Below, in pieces: positions 13,187 through 14,725 of a DNA stretch of 14,725 bases; the stretch's first letter is position 1; each line of letters opens with the position of its first letter. Under the pieces are notes generated by a model, which was given only the letters and a program-made list of their open reading frames with translations, made no database searches and had not been told where the DNA came from. The position numbers and the translations under genes are program-made. This DNA is from CAYTQK01 sp964439745 (GTDB lineage Bacteria > Desulfobacterota > Desulfobacteria > Desulfobacterales > Desulfosudaceae): positions 1 to 14,725 of the forward strand of contig CAYTQK010000055.1 in assembly GCA_964439745.1 (NCBI GenBank). The letters are read 5' to 3'.

Positions 13187-14110
13187 ATGATTATTACCCG
13201 GCCGGGTAAAATCGTGCCTGGTCTTTACGCGCTGGCCGCCATGGAAATGCCGGTTTTTTTTCTTGATGGAGATCGGCCCGCCCTGTTCGATGCCGGGTTT
13301 GCCTGCCTGGCCACCGCCTATATCCAGGAGATTGAACGTACCCTGGCGGACCGGGAGCCCGCCTTCCTTTTCCTGACCCATTCGCATTTTGATCATATCG
13401 GGGCGGTAGCGCCATTGAAGGAGCGCTATCCCGGCATGGACGTGTGCGCCTCCCCGCGGGTCGGTGCATTGATGGAGCGCCCCAGCGTGATCGAGCGGAT
13501 CCGCATGCTCAGCAGCGCCGGTGAAGCCTCGGCCGTGGAATACGTGGGAGATTTCCCCTTTGACGGGCGGACCTTTGAACCATTTACCGTGGACCGCGCG
13601 CTGGCTGATGGGGATGAAATTTCTGTTTCTGATGATCTTACCGTCCAGGTCATCGCCACCCCCGGTCATACCCGGGACTGTCTTTCCTATTATATTCCCG
13701 AAAAAAAGGTTCTGATCGCCTCCGAAGCCGTGGGAATCCCGGATAATACCGGTTACGTGGTAACCGATTTCCTGGTGGATTACGATACCTTCATGGAATC
13801 CATGGAACGGTTGGACGGTCTGGACATTGATGTGCTATGCTTCGGCCATAATTATATTTATACCGGTGAGGACTGTCGGGGATTTATCGCCGGCGCCAAG
13901 CAGTATGCCCGGAAATTTTTTCAGCAGGTGGCTGACAGCCTGGACGAAGAGCAGGGGGACGTGTCCCGGGTGATCCAGCGGCTGCGGGCCATGGAATATG
14001 ACAAGATACTGGAGCCCAAGCAGCCCGAACCGGCCTACCTGATGAACCTGGAGGCCCGGATCATGGCGGTGCAAAAGCGGCTGGCGCAAGCCGGGGAGCG
14101 CTTTTCATGA
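13187..14110 (+). CDS. MBL-fold metallo-hydrolase
   Basis: A 307-residue metallo-beta-lactamase fold hydrolase. THSHFDH gives His65, His67, Asp69 and His70; ATPGHTRD gives His161; CFGHNY gives His221. The position that is usually the bridging Asp (as in SGD) is Glu180 in IASEAVGIPD. I believe this S-E form occurs in a sub-family of such proteins, so it is not necessarily inactivating. A helical C-terminal extension of about 85 residues follows the core. ATG at 13187 has GGGAG upstream. It lies 27 bases after queD, and its stop overlaps an eight-codon frame leading into pyrD, so queD, this gene and pyrD may form one transcript. Substrate unknown; glyoxalase II-like thioesters or lactones are possible. 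Confidence 0.85.
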   Translation: MIITRPGKIVPGLYALAAMEMPVFFLDGDRPALFDAGFACLATAYIQEIERTLADREPAFLFLTHSHFDHIGAVAPLKERYPGMDVCASPRVGALMERPSVIERIRMLSSAGEASAVEYVGDFPFDGRTFEPFTVDRALADGDEISVSDDLTVQVIATPGHTRDCLSYYIPEKKVLIASEAVGIPDNTGYVVTDFLVDYDTFMESMERLDGLDIDVLCFGHNYIYTGEDCRGFIAGAKQYARKFFQQVADSLDEEQGDVSRVIQRLRAMEYDKILEPKQPEPAYLMNLEARIMAVQKRLAQAGERFS

Positions 14111-14133
14111 AAAAAGCGGAGAGATTTTTTTGA
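14107..14133 (+). CDS. Eight-codon mini-frame bridging to pyrD
   Basis: The ATG at 14107 overlaps the stop of the upstream MBL gene as ATGA. It encodes MKKAERFF and stops at TGA 14131-14133, which overlaps the TTG start of pyrD. Ribosomes ending the MBL gene could reinitiate here and then pass to pyrD. It has no independent ribosome site, so it may be incidental. Confidence 0.25.
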   Translation: MKKAERFF

Positions 14134-14725
14134 CTGACCTGTCCGTCGATATCAACGGCCTGCAGCTGGCCAACCCGGTCATGACCGCCTCCGGCACCTT
14201 CGGGTACGGCCGGGAATACGCGGACCTGACAGATCTCAATCGCCTGGGTGCCATCATTGTCAAGGGCATTTCGCTGAAACCGTCTGCGGGCAATCCCCCT
14301 CCCCGCATCGTGGAAACCGCCAGCGGCATGCTCAATGCCATCGGCTTGGAAAACATCGGCCTGGAGGCGTTTGTCCGGGACAAGCTGCCCTTTTTGTCGA
14401 CCCTGTCGCCGCGCCTGCTGGTCAATATCTATGGCCGCCAGGTCGAGGAATACGCCGCCCTGGCCGCGGAATTGTCCGGGCTGGAAGCGGTTGACGGCCT
14501 GGAAATCAATATTTCCTGTCCCAATGTCAAGGCCGGCGGACTGTCCTTCGGGGTCGATCCGGAACAGGCGGCCGCAGTGGTATCCGCGGTCCGCCGGCAG
14601 ACCCGCCAGCACCTGACCGTCAAGCTGACGCCCAATGTCACCGATGTCGGCCTGATCGCGCGGGCCGTGGCCGATGCCGGGGCGGACGCGGTTTCCCTGA
14701 TCAACACCCTGGCCGGCATGGCCGT
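14130..14725 (+). CDS. pyrD: Dihydroorotate dehydrogenase, class 1B (partial, 5' part)
   Basis: It oxidises dihydroorotate to orotate in pyrimidine synthesis. About 198 residues are visible before the window ends. The sequence is unmistakable: NPVMTASGTFGYGREY (15-30, FMN site), VKGISLKP (44-51), GNPPPRIVET (54-63), GMLNAIGLEN (66-75), LVNIYG (97-102) and EINISCPNVKAGG (125-137), with Cys130 in the catalytic base position. NAD-linked class 1B enzymes pair with the Fe-S flavoprotein PyrK; no pyrK lies immediately upstream. The start appears to be TTG at 14130: GGAGAG (14118-14123) is six bases upstream, and the next in-frame ATG falls inside the conserved NPVMTASG motif. The frame runs off the right edge with no stop. 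Confidence 0.93.
   Translation, partial: MTDLSVDINGLQLANPVMTASGTFGYGREYADLTDLNRLGAIIVKGISLKPSAGNPPPRIVETASGMLNAIGLENIGLEAFVRDKLPFLSTLSPRLLVNIYGRQVEEYAALAAELSGLEAVDGLEINISCPNVKAGGLSFGVDPEQAAAVVSAVRRQTRQHLTVKLTPNVTDVGLIARAVADAGADAVSLINTLAGMA

Overview
The window reads as chromosomal DNA from an anaerobic, GC-rich bacterium, most likely a Desulfobacterota (sulfate-reducer-like) lineage. This is inferred from a CooC-type nickel ATPase, a RACo-like corrinoid activator, cobalamin adenosyltransferase, and HD-domain and radical SAM families that I associate with those bacteria. No rRNA, tRNA, CRISPR array, insertion sequence or phage gene is visible.

Layout. The left edge (1-221) holds the 3' end of an unidentified + gene, an inverted repeat, and what looks like the severed 5' end of a DUF362-type gene that butts against an alpha/beta hydrolase. 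Minus-strand genes 184-1494 are cobO (cob(I)alamin adenosyltransferase) followed by that hydrolase. Divergent from cobO is a plus-strand HD-domain phosphohydrolase with a cysteine-rich N-terminus (1671-2402); its promoter carries an FNR/CRP-family palindrome placed exactly as a class II activator site. Next come a PilZ-domain protein (2608-3024) and a radical SAM protein (3064-3942).

The centre (3966-8886, all minus) is a five-gene run. Read 5' to 3' it encodes a CooC-like ATPase, a PrmA-family methyltransferase, a metallo-beta-lactamase (MBL) fold hydrolase, a RACo-like ASKHA ATPase without its ferredoxin domain, and an alpha/beta hydrolase. The first two overlap by ATGA and the last two by TGATG, and a very good sigma-70 promoter lies upstream of the first. 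CooC proteins mature carbon monoxide dehydrogenase and RACo proteins reactivate corrinoid proteins, so the run, with cobO close by, suggests a maturation or repair module for the Wood-Ljungdahl pathway or another corrinoid enzyme. This is the most interesting part of the window.

The right side (9169-14725, all plus) is mostly housekeeping: an SH3/coiled-coil membrane protein, nadB (NAD synthesis), dnaJ (chaperone), queD (queuosine precursor synthesis), another MBL hydrolase, and the start of pyrD (class 1B dihydroorotate dehydrogenase), which runs off the window and appears to start at TTG.

Every gap between genes is under about 300 bases; those with visible signals are listed. Functions come from motif recognition by eye; no database search was run.
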